From Thermodesulfovibrio sp. (lineage in GTDB: Bacteria; Nitrospirota; Thermodesulfovibrionia; Thermodesulfovibrionales; UBA6898), in contig PNOC01000032.1 of assembly GCA_013824615.1 (NCBI GenBank), forward strand, positions 1-39,404: 39,404 bases of DNA. The letters run 5' to 3'. Each line of letters begins with the position of its first letter. Position 1 is the first letter of the stretch. The notes beneath the pieces were generated by a model, which had not been told where the DNA came from, did not search any database, and saw only the letters and a list, made by a program, of their open reading frames with translations. Of this stretch, positions 1-7,838 are shown piece by piece. Both the position numbers and the translations under genes were made by a program.

Positions 1-954
1 GAACTCTTCAGTATCCCGGTAGTGACGACCTTCATGGGCAAGGGCGGGATTACGGCAGAAAGCCTTTGCTGCATCGGTACTCTCGGACTGAACCGGGACC
101 GGCAGATCACCGATGTTTTTGCAAAGGCGGACCTTATCATATCCCTCGGCTACGGCCTTGTTGAATACGCTCCCAAAAACTGGAACCCCGGCCGCGACAA
201 GAAAATCATTCATATAGACTTTGCCACGAGTGAAGTAGACCTCCACTATGTTCCGGAAATCGAGATCATCTCGGACATCCGGGAGACTCTGGAACTGCTG
301 GAGGGAATGATCAGCACAAACAAAAACAGCGATGACATGATAGCCCTGAGGGATGACTTTGTGGGCGCCTTTGAAAGAGAGGGGACCGCAGCATCTGTTT
401 TGCCACAGCCTCCACAGATTATCTATGGAATACGAAAGGTCCTGGCCGATGGGGATATCCTCGCGGTTGACGTCGGCTCCTGCAAGCTATGGGCTGCAAA
501 GTTTTACCCGGTCTACCAGAACAATACCTTTATCATTTCTAATGGTTTTGCCTCGATGGGCTGTTCGCTTCCGTCAGCAATCGTGGCCAAGCTCATCTAT
601 CCTGAAAAAAATGTGGTCGCCCTTGCCGGAGACGGCGGCTTCATGATGAATCTGCATGACCTTGAGACTGCCTGCAGGCTGAAACTCAATATTGTTGTGG
701 TACTCTTCAATGACAACGGATTCAACCTCATCAAGTGGAAATCAGAAAGGAAGTTCGGAACTTCCTATGGTGTCAGCTTTTCGAATCCGGACTTCGTCGC
801 GCTCGCTGACAGTTTCGGAGCTGTGGGCATCAGACTGAAATCCCCGGACACGTTTCAGGCAGTGCTGAAGGATGCCCTGACCAAAACTGTCCCGGTAATC
901 ATTGAGGTCCCGATTGATTACAGCAATAATGATATGATCTACAGCCTGTTGTAA
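1..954 (+). CDS. Acetolactate-synthase-like thiamine-diphosphate enzyme, 3' part
   Basis: The reading frame is open from the first base, so the 5' part of the gene lies outside the window and the GTG at 22 is not the true start. What remains is the end of the PYR domain, the central domain and the C-terminal ThDP-binding domain of the acetolactate synthase (IlvB/AlsS) superfamily. The cofactor motif GDGGFMMN followed by FNDNGFN is clear around bases 635-730, and the protein ends in the usual VPVI.EVPIDYS segment. The family joins pyruvate-derived hydroxyethyl-ThDP to a second keto acid. I cannot tell anabolic AHAS, catabolic AlsS or another ThDP decarboxylase apart without the N-terminus. No ilvN-like regulatory subunit follows; the next gene is convergent. 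Confidence 0.8.
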   Translation, partial: ELFSIPVVTTFMGKGGITAESLCCIGTLGLNRDRQITDVFAKADLIISLGYGLVEYAPKNWNPGRDKKIIHIDFATSEVDLHYVPEIEIISDIRETLELLEGMISTNKNSDDMIALRDDFVGAFEREGTAASVLPQPPQIIYGIRKVLADGDILAVDVGSCKLWAAKFYPVYQNNTFIISNGFASMGCSLPSAIVAKLIYPEKNVVALAGDGGFMMNLHDLETACRLKLNIVVVLFNDNGFNLIKWKSERKFGTSYGVSFSNPDFVALADSFGAVGIRLKSPDTFQAVLKDALTKTVPVIIEVPIDYSNNDMIYSLL

Positions 955-968
955 TGCAGGGATGGAAA

Positions 969-1694
969 TCAAAACTCCCCCCTCAATCTGCTATTCGAAT
1001 CGGCAAGCTCCTGAAAACGCATCGCCATCTTTGGCCCTTTGGCCTCTTCCTCATGCTTGAAGAAAACAAAGGCCATCCTCCATTTCTGCGCAAGGATTCT
1101 TGACAGCCACTGTGAAAGGTCAGCATCCGTATAATCTGACCGGCGGAGGCGCAGGTAGCCCCATGACGCAGTACTGATTATCTCCCCTGCCGGGTTCTCA
1201 TCAGTATCCGCATTGCAGAGACTGCATTCCCTTTTCTGAAGAAGGTCCAGGATATCGCTGTCGAGCCAAGACGGGTTGCGGAACTCAAATGCAGCGGATA
1301 TCGTGACGGGTATCAGGTCGACAAAGGCCTCCAGCAGTGCCGGGTCCGCATGAAAACTCTCGGGGAACTGAAAAAGGACCGGCCCCAGCTTTTTTCCCAG
1401 AACCGGCAGGGTTCCGAAAAGATACCGGGCCTCTTCGCCCACATGCCTCAGCCGCCTGAAATGGGTTATTACCTGGGGTGCCTTCAGCGCAAAGACAAAG
1501 CCGGCAGGGACCTGCTCTGCCCAGGAATCCAGGACTTCCGCCGTCGGCATATGATAAAAGGTGTTATTGATCTCTACCGAGCCGAGGCGTTCCGAATAAA
1601 AGCGAAGCATCTCCTTGGGCGAAATCTTTTCAGGATAGAATATCCCTTTCCATTCCTTATACCCGTATCCGCTTGTGCCCGTATAGATTCTCAT
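969..1694 (-). CDS. DUF72 (YecE-like) protein
   Basis: This 241-residue protein begins MRIYTGTSGYGYKEW, the typical start of DUF72/YecE family proteins, and keeps the family blocks EINNTFYHMP, FALKAPQ..TH, GPVLFQFP, EFRNPSW and FVFFKHEEE. The fold is TIM-barrel-like and the function is not established. A longer in-frame ORF extends upstream across the Ku gene, but family homology begins only at the ATG at 1694, so that start is chosen. The stop lies 15 bases from the convergent ThDP enzyme. It is divergent from the end-joining operon, with 162 bp between the starts, which may mean shared regulation. Confidence 0.88.
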   Translation of the reverse strand: MRIYTGTSGYGYKEWKGIFYPEKISPKEMLRFYSERLGSVEINNTFYHMPTAEVLDSWAEQVPAGFVFALKAPQVITHFRRLRHVGEEARYLFGTLPVLGKKLGPVLFQFPESFHADPALLEAFVDLIPVTISAAFEFRNPSWLDSDILDLLQKRECSLCNADTDENPAGEIISTASWGYLRLRRSDYTDADLSQWLSRILAQKWRMAFVFFKHEEEAKGPKMAMRFQELADSNSRLRGEF

Positions 1695-1764
1695 ATCTTG
1701 TGGTCCATGTATATGATCCATGCTAACATGCACGAAAGTGACTGTCAATGCTGTTACCCAATGC

Positions 1765-1794
1765 TTGACAACAAGCCATCTTTTGCGATACTTT
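1765..1794 (+). promoter_or_regulatory. Possible sigma70-type promoter for the end-joining operon
   Basis: TTGACA (1765-1770) is a perfect -35 match. It is followed after 18 bases by TACTTT (1789-1794), a mediocre -10. The site lies about 60 bases upstream of the first Ku start in the divergent intergenic region. This is by eye only. Confidence 0.4.
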
Positions 1795-1856
1795 TTATAG
1801 GAAAGACGGAGAAGTCGGGCATGGTCTTGCGGCAAGGAAACTGCGGAGGATTTTCG

Positions 1857-2627
1857 ATGGCTGGGAAGGCAATTTGGAAAGGATTCATCAATTTCGGGGA
1901 TGTCAATCTGCCCGTAAAACTGCATACCGCAATCAGGGAAGAGAGGATACAGTTCCACCTCCTCCATAGACGGGATCGTGTCAAGCTGCGCCAGCAGATG
2001 ATCTGCGCCTATGAAGATGAGCCCGTGCCGGTCGAAGCACAGGTAAAGGGGTTTGAAGTGGAGGATGGGAAATATGTCATCGTCGATCCGGCAGAACTCG
2101 AGCAGGCCGATCCTGAAAGCAGCCGACTGGTCGAAGTTCATGAATTCGTCAAGACAGGGCAGATCGATACCATCTTTCTTGAACGTGTTTACTGCCTGGA
2201 ACCGGACATCAATATAAAAGGATATAACACTCTCGTAAGAGCCCTGAAGGAAATGGACGTTGCAGGCATCTGCACCTGGGCCATGAGAAAGAGATCCTAT
2301 CTGGGGGCCCTGCAGGCAAGCGGAAAGATCCTTCGACTGACAACGTTGAGACATGCCGACGAAGTCATTGCAGCAAAATCCCTTGAACTGGAGAAGATCC
2401 CCCTTTCTGAAAAAGAACTGAAGATAGGGGCTGAGCTGATCAATCAGTTAACTGTGCCTTTTCAGCCGCATAAATTCGAAAACGAACATCAAAAAAAGCT
2501 GCAGATGCTTATTGATAAGAAAGCCAGAGGAGAAAAGGTCGCGGTCCTTCGCCCCAGGCAGCTGAAACCTACGGCATCAGACAAGCTCCTTCAGGCCCTT
2601 GAGGCGAGTCTCAAGAGGGTTGCCTGA
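1857..2627 (+). CDS. ku: Ku protein, first paralogue
   Basis: The product is a 256-residue prokaryotic Ku, the homodimeric ring that binds broken DNA ends and recruits LigD in non-homologous end joining. It starts MAGKAIWKGFINFGDVNLPVKL, the normal beginning of bacterial Ku, and has the length of a core Ku with a short basic C-terminal tail (about residues 225-256). The ATG at 1857 is preceded by GCGGAGG at a good distance. An open frame reaches back to 1350 but has no Ku homology and lies antisense to DUF72. A second ku gene follows 61 bases later, then both LigD genes, so this is a dedicated repair operon. Confidence 0.93.
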   Translation: MAGKAIWKGFINFGDVNLPVKLHTAIREERIQFHLLHRRDRVKLRQQMICAYEDEPVPVEAQVKGFEVEDGKYVIVDPAELEQADPESSRLVEVHEFVKTGQIDTIFLERVYCLEPDINIKGYNTLVRALKEMDVAGICTWAMRKRSYLGALQASGKILRLTTLRHADEVIAAKSLELEKIPLSEKELKIGAELINQLTVPFQPHKFENEHQKKLQMLIDKKARGEKVAVLRPRQLKPTASDKLLQALEASLKRVA

Positions 2628-2688
2628 ATTGAAATCACGCCCTCCTGCCCGGACCCCGTCGAAGTTGCCCCCGCCAGGCAGAAATGCA

Positions 2689-3474
2689 ATGACTGAGCAG
2701 GGCATATGGAACGGAACGATCAGCTTCAGTCTGGTGGCTATTCCTGTCCACCTGGTCAAGGCCGTCGATAGTGGACGCGTCTCCTTCCGCATGCTTCACG
2801 GCAAGGATTACTCTCCCCTCCATAGAAGAATGTTCTGCCCGAAAGAAGAAAAGGCGGTCCCTAATGATGAGATCATAAGGGGATACGAAATCGCACCCGA
2901 TAAATACATACTAATAACGGACGAAGAACTGGCGTCCGTGTCGCCTGAACGCAGCCGCACCATCGAGATCATCGAGTTTATTGATATGAAGGAGGTGGAT
3001 CCGATTTATTTCGACCACCCCTATTATCTCATACCTTCGAAGGGGGGCGAGAAGGCTTACCGGCTGCTGACCGAGGTGATGCGCCGGACCAATAAGGCCG
3101 GCATCGCAAAATTCGTGCTGGGGGAGCGTGAGTATCTCGTGGCGGTCTACAGCACCAGGGGAACACTGGCCCTTATCACACTTCACTACAGCGAAGAAAT
3201 ACTCCCCGATGAAGACATCTCACCGAAAGAGGACCTGGTCGATGCCGGGGAAAAAAACCGTCTGGAAATAAACATCAGGAAGATGATGGCGGACTTTAAC
3301 CCCGAAAAATATACGGATCGGCGAAGGAAAAAGATCATGGACATCCTCAGAAAGAAGATCAAACAAACAGCCCCGGTAGAGACTCCCCACGCTGAGGGCG
3401 AAGAGGCAGAAGGCCCGGCCGACCTGCTGGCAGCGCTCAAGGAGAGCATGCTCAAGGTCAAAAAGAACCGGTGA
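2689..3474 (+). CDS. ku: Ku protein, second paralogue
   Basis: This 261-residue Ku starts MTEQGIWNGTISFSLVAIPVHLVKAV and shares the fold but only moderate similarity with the upstream Ku, so the pair looks like an old paralogue pair rather than a recent duplication. The C-terminal tail (about residues 215-261) is lysine-rich with an acidic patch. The start at 2689 fits where Ku homology begins; the site before it is weak, and a TTG at 2629 just after the first ku is an alternative that would add a proline-rich leader. Its stop overlaps the next start (GTGA at 3471), implying translational coupling to the LigD polymerase. The two Ku proteins could form a heterodimer, but the sequence does not show this. 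Confidence 0.92.
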   Translation: MTEQGIWNGTISFSLVAIPVHLVKAVDSGRVSFRMLHGKDYSPLHRRMFCPKEEKAVPNDEIIRGYEIAPDKYILITDEELASVSPERSRTIEIIEFIDMKEVDPIYFDHPYYLIPSKGGEKAYRLLTEVMRRTNKAGIAKFVLGEREYLVAVYSTRGTLALITLHYSEEILPDEDISPKEDLVDAGEKNRLEINIRKMMADFNPEKYTDRRRKKIMDILRKKIKQTAPVETPHAEGEEAEGPADLLAALKESMLKVKKNR

Positions 3475-4376
3475 GCAGAAAAGCCGTCGGGATCGCAGGG
3501 AGAAGACTCGCATTATCGAACCTCGAAAAAGACCTTTATCCCTCCCATGGATTCACGAAGGCCCATATCCTGGATTACTATCAACGGGTCGCACGGTTCA
3601 TCCTGCCCCATCTCAAAGACCGGGCATTAACCTTCAAGAGATATCCCGAAGGTGTGGATAAGGACTTTTTTTTTGAAAAACGCTGTCCTTCTCATCGCCC
3701 GTCCTGGGTCCCTACAGCCGAGGTCGGCAGGGATGACGCAGAGAAGATGACCGTATGTCTGGTCAACGACCTGGAAACACTGATCTGGACGCAGAACCTT
3801 GCCTCTGTTGAACTCCATGTTCCTCTGGCCAGGGCAGGCTCCCCTGAGACACCCGATTCCATGGTCTTCGATCTGGATCCCGGTCATCCGGCTGATATTC
3901 TGGATTGCACCAGGGTCGCACTGATTCTGCGGGACCTGCTCTCGGAGCTGCGGCTTGCGAGCTGCGTAAAGACCTCCGGGAAAAAGGGGCTCCACGTATA
4001 TGTCCCCCTGAACCGCGAAGAGACGACCTTTGAAGACACCAAAAAGTTTTCGAAGGCCGTCGCAGTGATCATGCAGAAAAATTATCCGGAGCTGGTGACC
4101 GCAAAGATGGCGAAGGAATTCCGGAAGGCAAGGGTCTTTATCAACTGGTCTCAAAACGACTCCTCAAAGACGATGGTCTGCATCTATTCCCTGCGGGCCC
4201 GTGAAAAACCGGTCGTCTCCTTCCCTCTTTCATGGAAAGAACTTGAGAATTCAGCCGGAGCGGGCGATCCTGAAAGGCTGCAGGTAATGCCTGCAGAGGC
4301 CATAAGCAGGGCTGAAAAACAGGGGGACCTTTTTCAGGAACTGCTCACGAAAAAACAGAGGCTTCCTTATCTATGA
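3471..4376 (+). CDS. ligD: LigD-type primase-polymerase (stand-alone POL domain)
   Basis: The 301-residue protein is a complete LigD polymerase domain of the archaeo-eukaryotic primase superfamily. It adds nucleotides, often ribonucleotides, to broken ends during end joining. The N-terminal block LSNLEKDLYP, the catalytic metal-binding motif MVFDLDPG (around bases 3860-3885) and the block SGKKGLHVYVPL are all present. The third motif region, INWSQNDSSKTMV, is also recognisable. The start is GTG at 3471, overlapping the stop of the second ku. In many bacteria POL is fused to the ligase; here it is a separate gene followed after 4 bases by the phosphoesterase-ligase gene. Confidence 0.93.
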   Translation: MSRKAVGIAGRRLALSNLEKDLYPSHGFTKAHILDYYQRVARFILPHLKDRALTFKRYPEGVDKDFFFEKRCPSHRPSWVPTAEVGRDDAEKMTVCLVNDLETLIWTQNLASVELHVPLARAGSPETPDSMVFDLDPGHPADILDCTRVALILRDLLSELRLASCVKTSGKKGLHVYVPLNREETTFEDTKKFSKAVAVIMQKNYPELVTAKMAKEFRKARVFINWSQNDSSKTMVCIYSLRAREKPVVSFPLSWKELENSAGAGDPERLQVMPAEAISRAEKQGDLFQELLTKKQRLPYL

Positions 4377-4380
4377 CAAT

Positions 4381-5970
4381 ATGGGACTGAAGGATTACAA
4401 GTCCAAACGTGAATTTGGAAAAACTCCCGAACCGGAACCGGAGACCCGGCCTGGCGGGGAGCGTCTCATTTTTGTTGTCCACAAGCATGCGGCCCGGGCC
4501 CTTCACTATGACCTCAGGCTCGAACTCGGAGGGGTCCTCAAAAGCTGGGCTGTGCCGAAGGGGCCGTCGCTTGATCCTTCCCTGAAAAGACTGGCTGTGA
4601 TGGTTGAAGACCACCCCTTTGAGTACAAAGATTTTGAAGGCGTCATCCCGGAGGGCAATTACGGCGCAGGAAGCGTCATCATCTGGGACAGGGGCTTCTA
4701 TCACCATGTATCTGCAACAGCCAGAAAAGAAAGCGAAAAACTCCTTCGGGACGGATTAAAAAAGGGGGATATGAAGTTTGTCCTGGAGGGCGAAAAACTT
4801 CAGGGTGAATTCGCGCTGGTGAAGGTGCGAAAGGACGAAAAGTCATGGCTGCTTCTGAAGAAGAAGGACCAGTATGCAGTCAACGCAGACATCCTCAGCA
4901 AGAAGCGTTCCGTCGTCTCCGGTATGACCCTCGAGGAGATTTCCCAGGCCGGCCCGGAGAAATCTTCAGTTCAGAAGATAACCCGGATTCGTCAACGTGA
5001 AGCGATTGAAAAGAATGACCTCAGTGATGCACCGCTCAAGCCGATGCCCCACGGCATAAGACCGATGCTCGCGACCCTCGTCAAAGAACCGTTTAATCAT
5101 CCTGATTGGATCTTTGAGGTGAAGTGGGACGGCTACCGCGCTGTTGCCGAAATCCGGGATGGCGACGTCTCTCTTTATTCCAGAAACAGGGTCCTGCTGA
5201 ACCGGAAATTTCTCCCTGTTGCAAAGGCCCTGCAGAAATTCAGTTTCGATGCTGTTCTGGACGGCGAAATCGTTGTCGTGGATGCTCAGGGACGTCCTGA
5301 TTTCCAGATGCTTCAGGATTACCCAAAAGCCGGAAGCGGTCACCTGCTCTACTATGTCTTTGACCTCCTTTACTTCCGCGGACATGACCTGACACGCCTG
5401 CCGCTTCTCAGGAGGAAGGAAATCCTGGCAGATATTCTCCCCCCCGCGCCGGAGCTGAAGTTCAGCGATCACGTAACAAAAGAGGGCATCCTTTTTTTCA
5501 ATGCCGTCAGGGGAAAGGGGCTTGAGGGGATCATGGCAAAAGATTCCAAAAGTGCATACCGGATTGGCCGAAGGAGCCGGCAGTGGCTGAAGATAAAGAC
5601 GCATCTTACGCAGGAGGGCGTGATAGCAGGATTCACGGAACCCAGAGGGAGCAGAAAATATTTTGGCACCCTCGTCCTGGGTGTGTATGAAAAAGACGAG
5701 CTTGTTTTTATTGGTCATTCGGGAGGCGGCTTTCCGGTGAAGACCCTAAGGGAAATCCGCGCAAAACTCGAGCCTCTGATCCAAACAAAATGCCCCTTTG
5801 AAGTTGTTCCTGAGACCAATTCCCCGGTCACCTGGCTGAAGCCGAAGCTGGTCTGTGAAGTCATTTTCCACGGGTGGACCGATGAGGGCATTATGAGGCA
5901 ACCGGTTTTTTTGCGGCTCCGTGAGGATAAGGACGCCCGCGAGGTGGTACGGGAAAACCTGCCGTCATAG
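4381..5970 (+). CDS. ligD: LigD-type 3'-phosphoesterase and ATP-dependent DNA ligase
   Basis: This 529-residue protein joins two LigD domains. Residues about 1-150 are the 3'-phosphoesterase: the segment VVHKHAARALHYDLRLEL carries the H..H.D.R metal and phosphate ligands known from Pseudomonas LigD, and VEDHPFEY carries the later histidine. Residues about 225-529 are the ligase, with nucleotidyl-acceptor lysine in EVKWDGYRA, then DGEIVVVD, EGIMAK and QWLKIK, and an OB fold at the C-terminus. It would trim 3' ends and seal breaks with ATP. There is no POL domain here; it is supplied by the gene just upstream. The ATG at 4381 begins the family-typical LKDYKSKREFGKTPEP. Confidence 0.94.
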   Translation: MGLKDYKSKREFGKTPEPEPETRPGGERLIFVVHKHAARALHYDLRLELGGVLKSWAVPKGPSLDPSLKRLAVMVEDHPFEYKDFEGVIPEGNYGAGSVIIWDRGFYHHVSATARKESEKLLRDGLKKGDMKFVLEGEKLQGEFALVKVRKDEKSWLLLKKKDQYAVNADILSKKRSVVSGMTLEEISQAGPEKSSVQKITRIRQREAIEKNDLSDAPLKPMPHGIRPMLATLVKEPFNHPDWIFEVKWDGYRAVAEIRDGDVSLYSRNRVLLNRKFLPVAKALQKFSFDAVLDGEIVVVDAQGRPDFQMLQDYPKAGSGHLLYYVFDLLYFRGHDLTRLPLLRRKEILADILPPAPELKFSDHVTKEGILFFNAVRGKGLEGIMAKDSKSAYRIGRRSRQWLKIKTHLTQEGVIAGFTEPRGSRKYFGTLVLGVYEKDELVFIGHSGGGFPVKTLREIRAKLEPLIQTKCPFEVVPETNSPVTWLKPKLVCEVIFHGWTDEGIMRQPVFLRLREDKDAREVVRENLPS

Positions 5971-6041
5971 CAGAAGGGCATCGATATCCGGCTGAACTGG
6001 CTGGTCGTAAGGCTTGAGATGCCTAGTTGCCATCGGAGTTC

Positions 6042-6070
6042 TTACACATGCATTGCGTTCCTGCTACAAT
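6042..6070 (+). promoter_or_regulatory. Possible promoter of the OYE-family gene
   Basis: TACAAT at 6065-6070 is a good -10 element. A weak -35 (TTACAC at 6042-6047) lies 17 bases upstream. It sits 34 bases before the ATG of the oxidoreductase. Confidence 0.4.
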
Positions 6071-6103
6071 GAAGCAGGAAAGAATTCTTCAGGAGGTTGA
6101 CAC

Positions 6104-7216
6104 ATGAAAAGACTGTTCGAAACAACAACAATCAATGGCATGACACTCACGAACAGGTTTATCCGCTCTGCGACCTGGGAGGGCATGTGCGAAGCAGACG
6201 GGCGACCGACAACAAAGCTGGCGGCCTGCTACCGCGATCTCGCGGCTGGCGGCATCGGCCTGATCATCACCGGTTATACGTATGTCAGGCCTGACGGCAA
6301 GCAGATGCCCGGGAAGATGGGGATTCATACGGACGCCTTTGCTGCGGAGATGCAGACACTTACCCGGGCCGTCCATGACGAGGGCGGCAAGATATGCATG
6401 CAGCTGGTACATGCGGGAGGTCAGACAACGGCAAAGACAGCGGGCAGGCGCCCTCTCGCCCCGTCCGCAATAAAGGTCGGGCAATTCCCTGAAGAACCTG
6501 AAGCCATGAGCAGACAGGACATCGACGAAATTATCGCTGCCTTCGGCAACGGCGCCCGGCGGGCGAAGGAATATGGGTTCGACGCTGTCCAGCTCCATGC
6601 AGCCCACGGGTACCTCATTAACCAGTTTCTCTCTCCCCTGACCAACCAGCGGACTGATGGGTACGGCGGCCCCATAGAAAACCGTTGCCGCTTTCTTCTC
6701 GAAGTATACCGCCGTGTCCGTTCGGAGGTGGGACCTGACTTCCCGGTCTTTGCCAAACTAAACGGCTCGGATAACCTTGAGGGTGGACTCGATATACGCG
6801 ACGGCGTCTATGCGGCACATCTGCTGGAGAAGGAAAAGATCGATGCCATAGAAGTGAGCGGCGGCACCTCCGCCTCCGGAGAAAGAGGCCCCGTAAGGAC
6901 CAAGGTCGATAACCCCGGGAAGGAGGCCTACAACCTTGTGCTTTGCCGGGAGATCAAAAAAGTGGTCACCTGCCCCATCATGGCTGTGGGTGGCTTCAGG
7001 TCGCCGGAAGTTATCAACACGGCTGCAATGGAAGATGGGATGGACTACATTTCAATGTCACGCCCTTTCATAAGGGAGCCGCACCTTGTCAACCGCTGGC
7101 GGGAAGGTGACCTCTCCACTGCGCGCTGCATCTCCTGCAATGGCTGCTTCAAGCCGGGACTCAGGGAAGGTGGTATCTACTGTGTCGTTGAGAAAAAGGA
7201 TCACCATAGAGTATAA
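6104..7216 (+). CDS. NADH:flavin oxidoreductase, Old Yellow Enzyme family
   Basis: This 370-residue FMN-dependent TIM-barrel enzyme begins MKRLFETTTINGMTLTNRFIRSAT. It carries the family signature HAAHGYLINQFLSPLTNQRTD with the substrate-binding H..H-type pair, the FMN-phosphate segments (GGFRSPEV, SMSRPFI), and a C-terminal CISCNGC cysteine cluster. That cluster resembles the Fe-S ligands of the longer 2,4-dienoyl-CoA reductase relatives, but the protein stops soon after it and lacks their second flavin/NAD domains. It would reduce an activated alkene or related substrate; the true substrate is unknown. AGGAGG sits 8 bases before the ATG. It appears to be a single-gene unit. Confidence 0.9.
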   Translation: MKRLFETTTINGMTLTNRFIRSATWEGMCEADGRPTTKLAACYRDLAAGGIGLIITGYTYVRPDGKQMPGKMGIHTDAFAAEMQTLTRAVHDEGGKICMQLVHAGGQTTAKTAGRRPLAPSAIKVGQFPEEPEAMSRQDIDEIIAAFGNGARRAKEYGFDAVQLHAAHGYLINQFLSPLTNQRTDGYGGPIENRCRFLLEVYRRVRSEVGPDFPVFAKLNGSDNLEGGLDIRDGVYAAHLLEKEKIDAIEVSGGTSASGERGPVRTKVDNPGKEAYNLVLCREIKKVVTCPIMAVGGFRSPEVINTAAMEDGMDYISMSRPFIREPHLVNRWREGDLSTARCISCNGCFKPGLREGGIYCVVEKKDHHRV

Positions 7217-7264
7217 CAATTTCTCTTTGTGCATCACCTGCACCTAGTATGCTAACATTCAATT

Positions 7265-7627
7265 ATGAATAAAATAATGGTCATTTTACTGTTGTGTTTC
7301 CCCGCCCTTGCTTACGGAAATCCTGTGATCACGTTCGAGAAGGAGACCCACAATTTCGGTCATGTGGAATATGGTGAGTCGCCGGAGTACTCATTCGACT
7401 TCACCAATACCGGAACTGAGGAACTTGTCATCCAAAAAATCTCACCCAACTGAGGCTGCACTGCGGTGATGGCTGGGTCCAGCCATGTGAAGCCAGGCAA
7501 AAGCGGGTCGATAAAAGTCAGAGTCGACTTCGGCTCCTTAATAGGGCGGATCGTTAAGCTTGTTGACGTCTTTTCCAATGATCCCGAAAGGCCGAAGGTA
7601 ACGTTAACTCTTGTGGGTAACAACTAA
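7265..7627 (+). CDS. Secreted DUF1573 protein, probable selenoprotein (in-frame UGA at 7451)
   Basis: The frame from ATG 7265 hits TGA at 7451-7453, but the same frame then continues for 57 codons to TAA 7625-7627. The two halves join as one DUF1573 domain of 120 residues including residue 63. Residues 1-18 are a signal peptide (hydrophobic, ending ALAYG). The domain reads THNFGHVEYGE, FDFTNTGTEELVI, then ISPN-UGA-GCT, VKPGKSGSIKVRVDF and FSNDPERPKVTLTLVGNN. Family members normally have CGCT at this point, so UGA replaces the first cysteine and gives a U-G-C pair. A stem-loop with a GGUC apical loop follows. I therefore read UGA as selenocysteine in an exported redox or metal-binding protein. 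A nonsense-mutated pseudogene is the alternative. No selA, selB, selC or selD lies in the window. Confidence 0.75.
7454..7494 (+). promoter_or_regulatory. Candidate bacterial SECIS element
   Basis: Directly after the UGA, bases 7469-7475 (ATGGCTG) pair perfectly with 7480-7486 (CAGCCAT), leaving the four-base loop GGTC at 7476-7479. Below it GGCT (7454-7457) can pair with AGCC (7491-7494) and CAC (7459-7461) with GTG (7487-7489). The gap between UGA and loop is 22 nt. The Escherichia coli fdhF element also shows GGUC at its apex, 18 nt after its UGA. The bulged U of the E. coli element is not obvious here. Confidence 0.7.
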
Positions 7628-7838
7628 CAGCAAGAAATATATTATATAGAGAACTGTCTAATCCTGTTTCAGCGCCACATCATAGATCATGTCCCGGAGA
7701 TGTTTGTTCCAGGAAGCAATTAAACCTCCAGAGTTCATCCCGAGAGTGAGGGCGCTGAGTCAGGGTACTGAGTCAGGCGGGGCCGGAATGACAAATACAG
7801 AGCTCTCATCATGAAGGCAGGAAAGAGAGGTAAGAACG
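7628..7838. other. Intergenic region with a short tandem repeat
   Basis: I see no gene here. CTGAGTCAGG occurs twice in near tandem (7755-7780), followed by CCGGAATGACA, which matches one end of the GTCATTCC-type repeats seen elsewhere in the window. AGAGGTAAG before 7839 is the ribosome binding site of the LutC-like gene. Confidence 0.5.

Noticed and set aside
1350-1856. N-terminal extension of the first Ku protein
   Set aside because: The open frame lies antisense to the DUF72 gene and has no Ku-like sequence; a good ribosome site and the family start are at 1857.
1695-2354. Upstream extension of the DUF72 frame
   Set aside because: This part is the antisense shadow of the Ku gene; DUF72 homology starts at the ATG at 1694.
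7451-7453. UGA read as tryptophan by an altered genetic code
   Set aside because: Many genes in the window stop at TGA at their expected ends, and Trp is encoded by TGG everywhere else, so a general code change is not supported.
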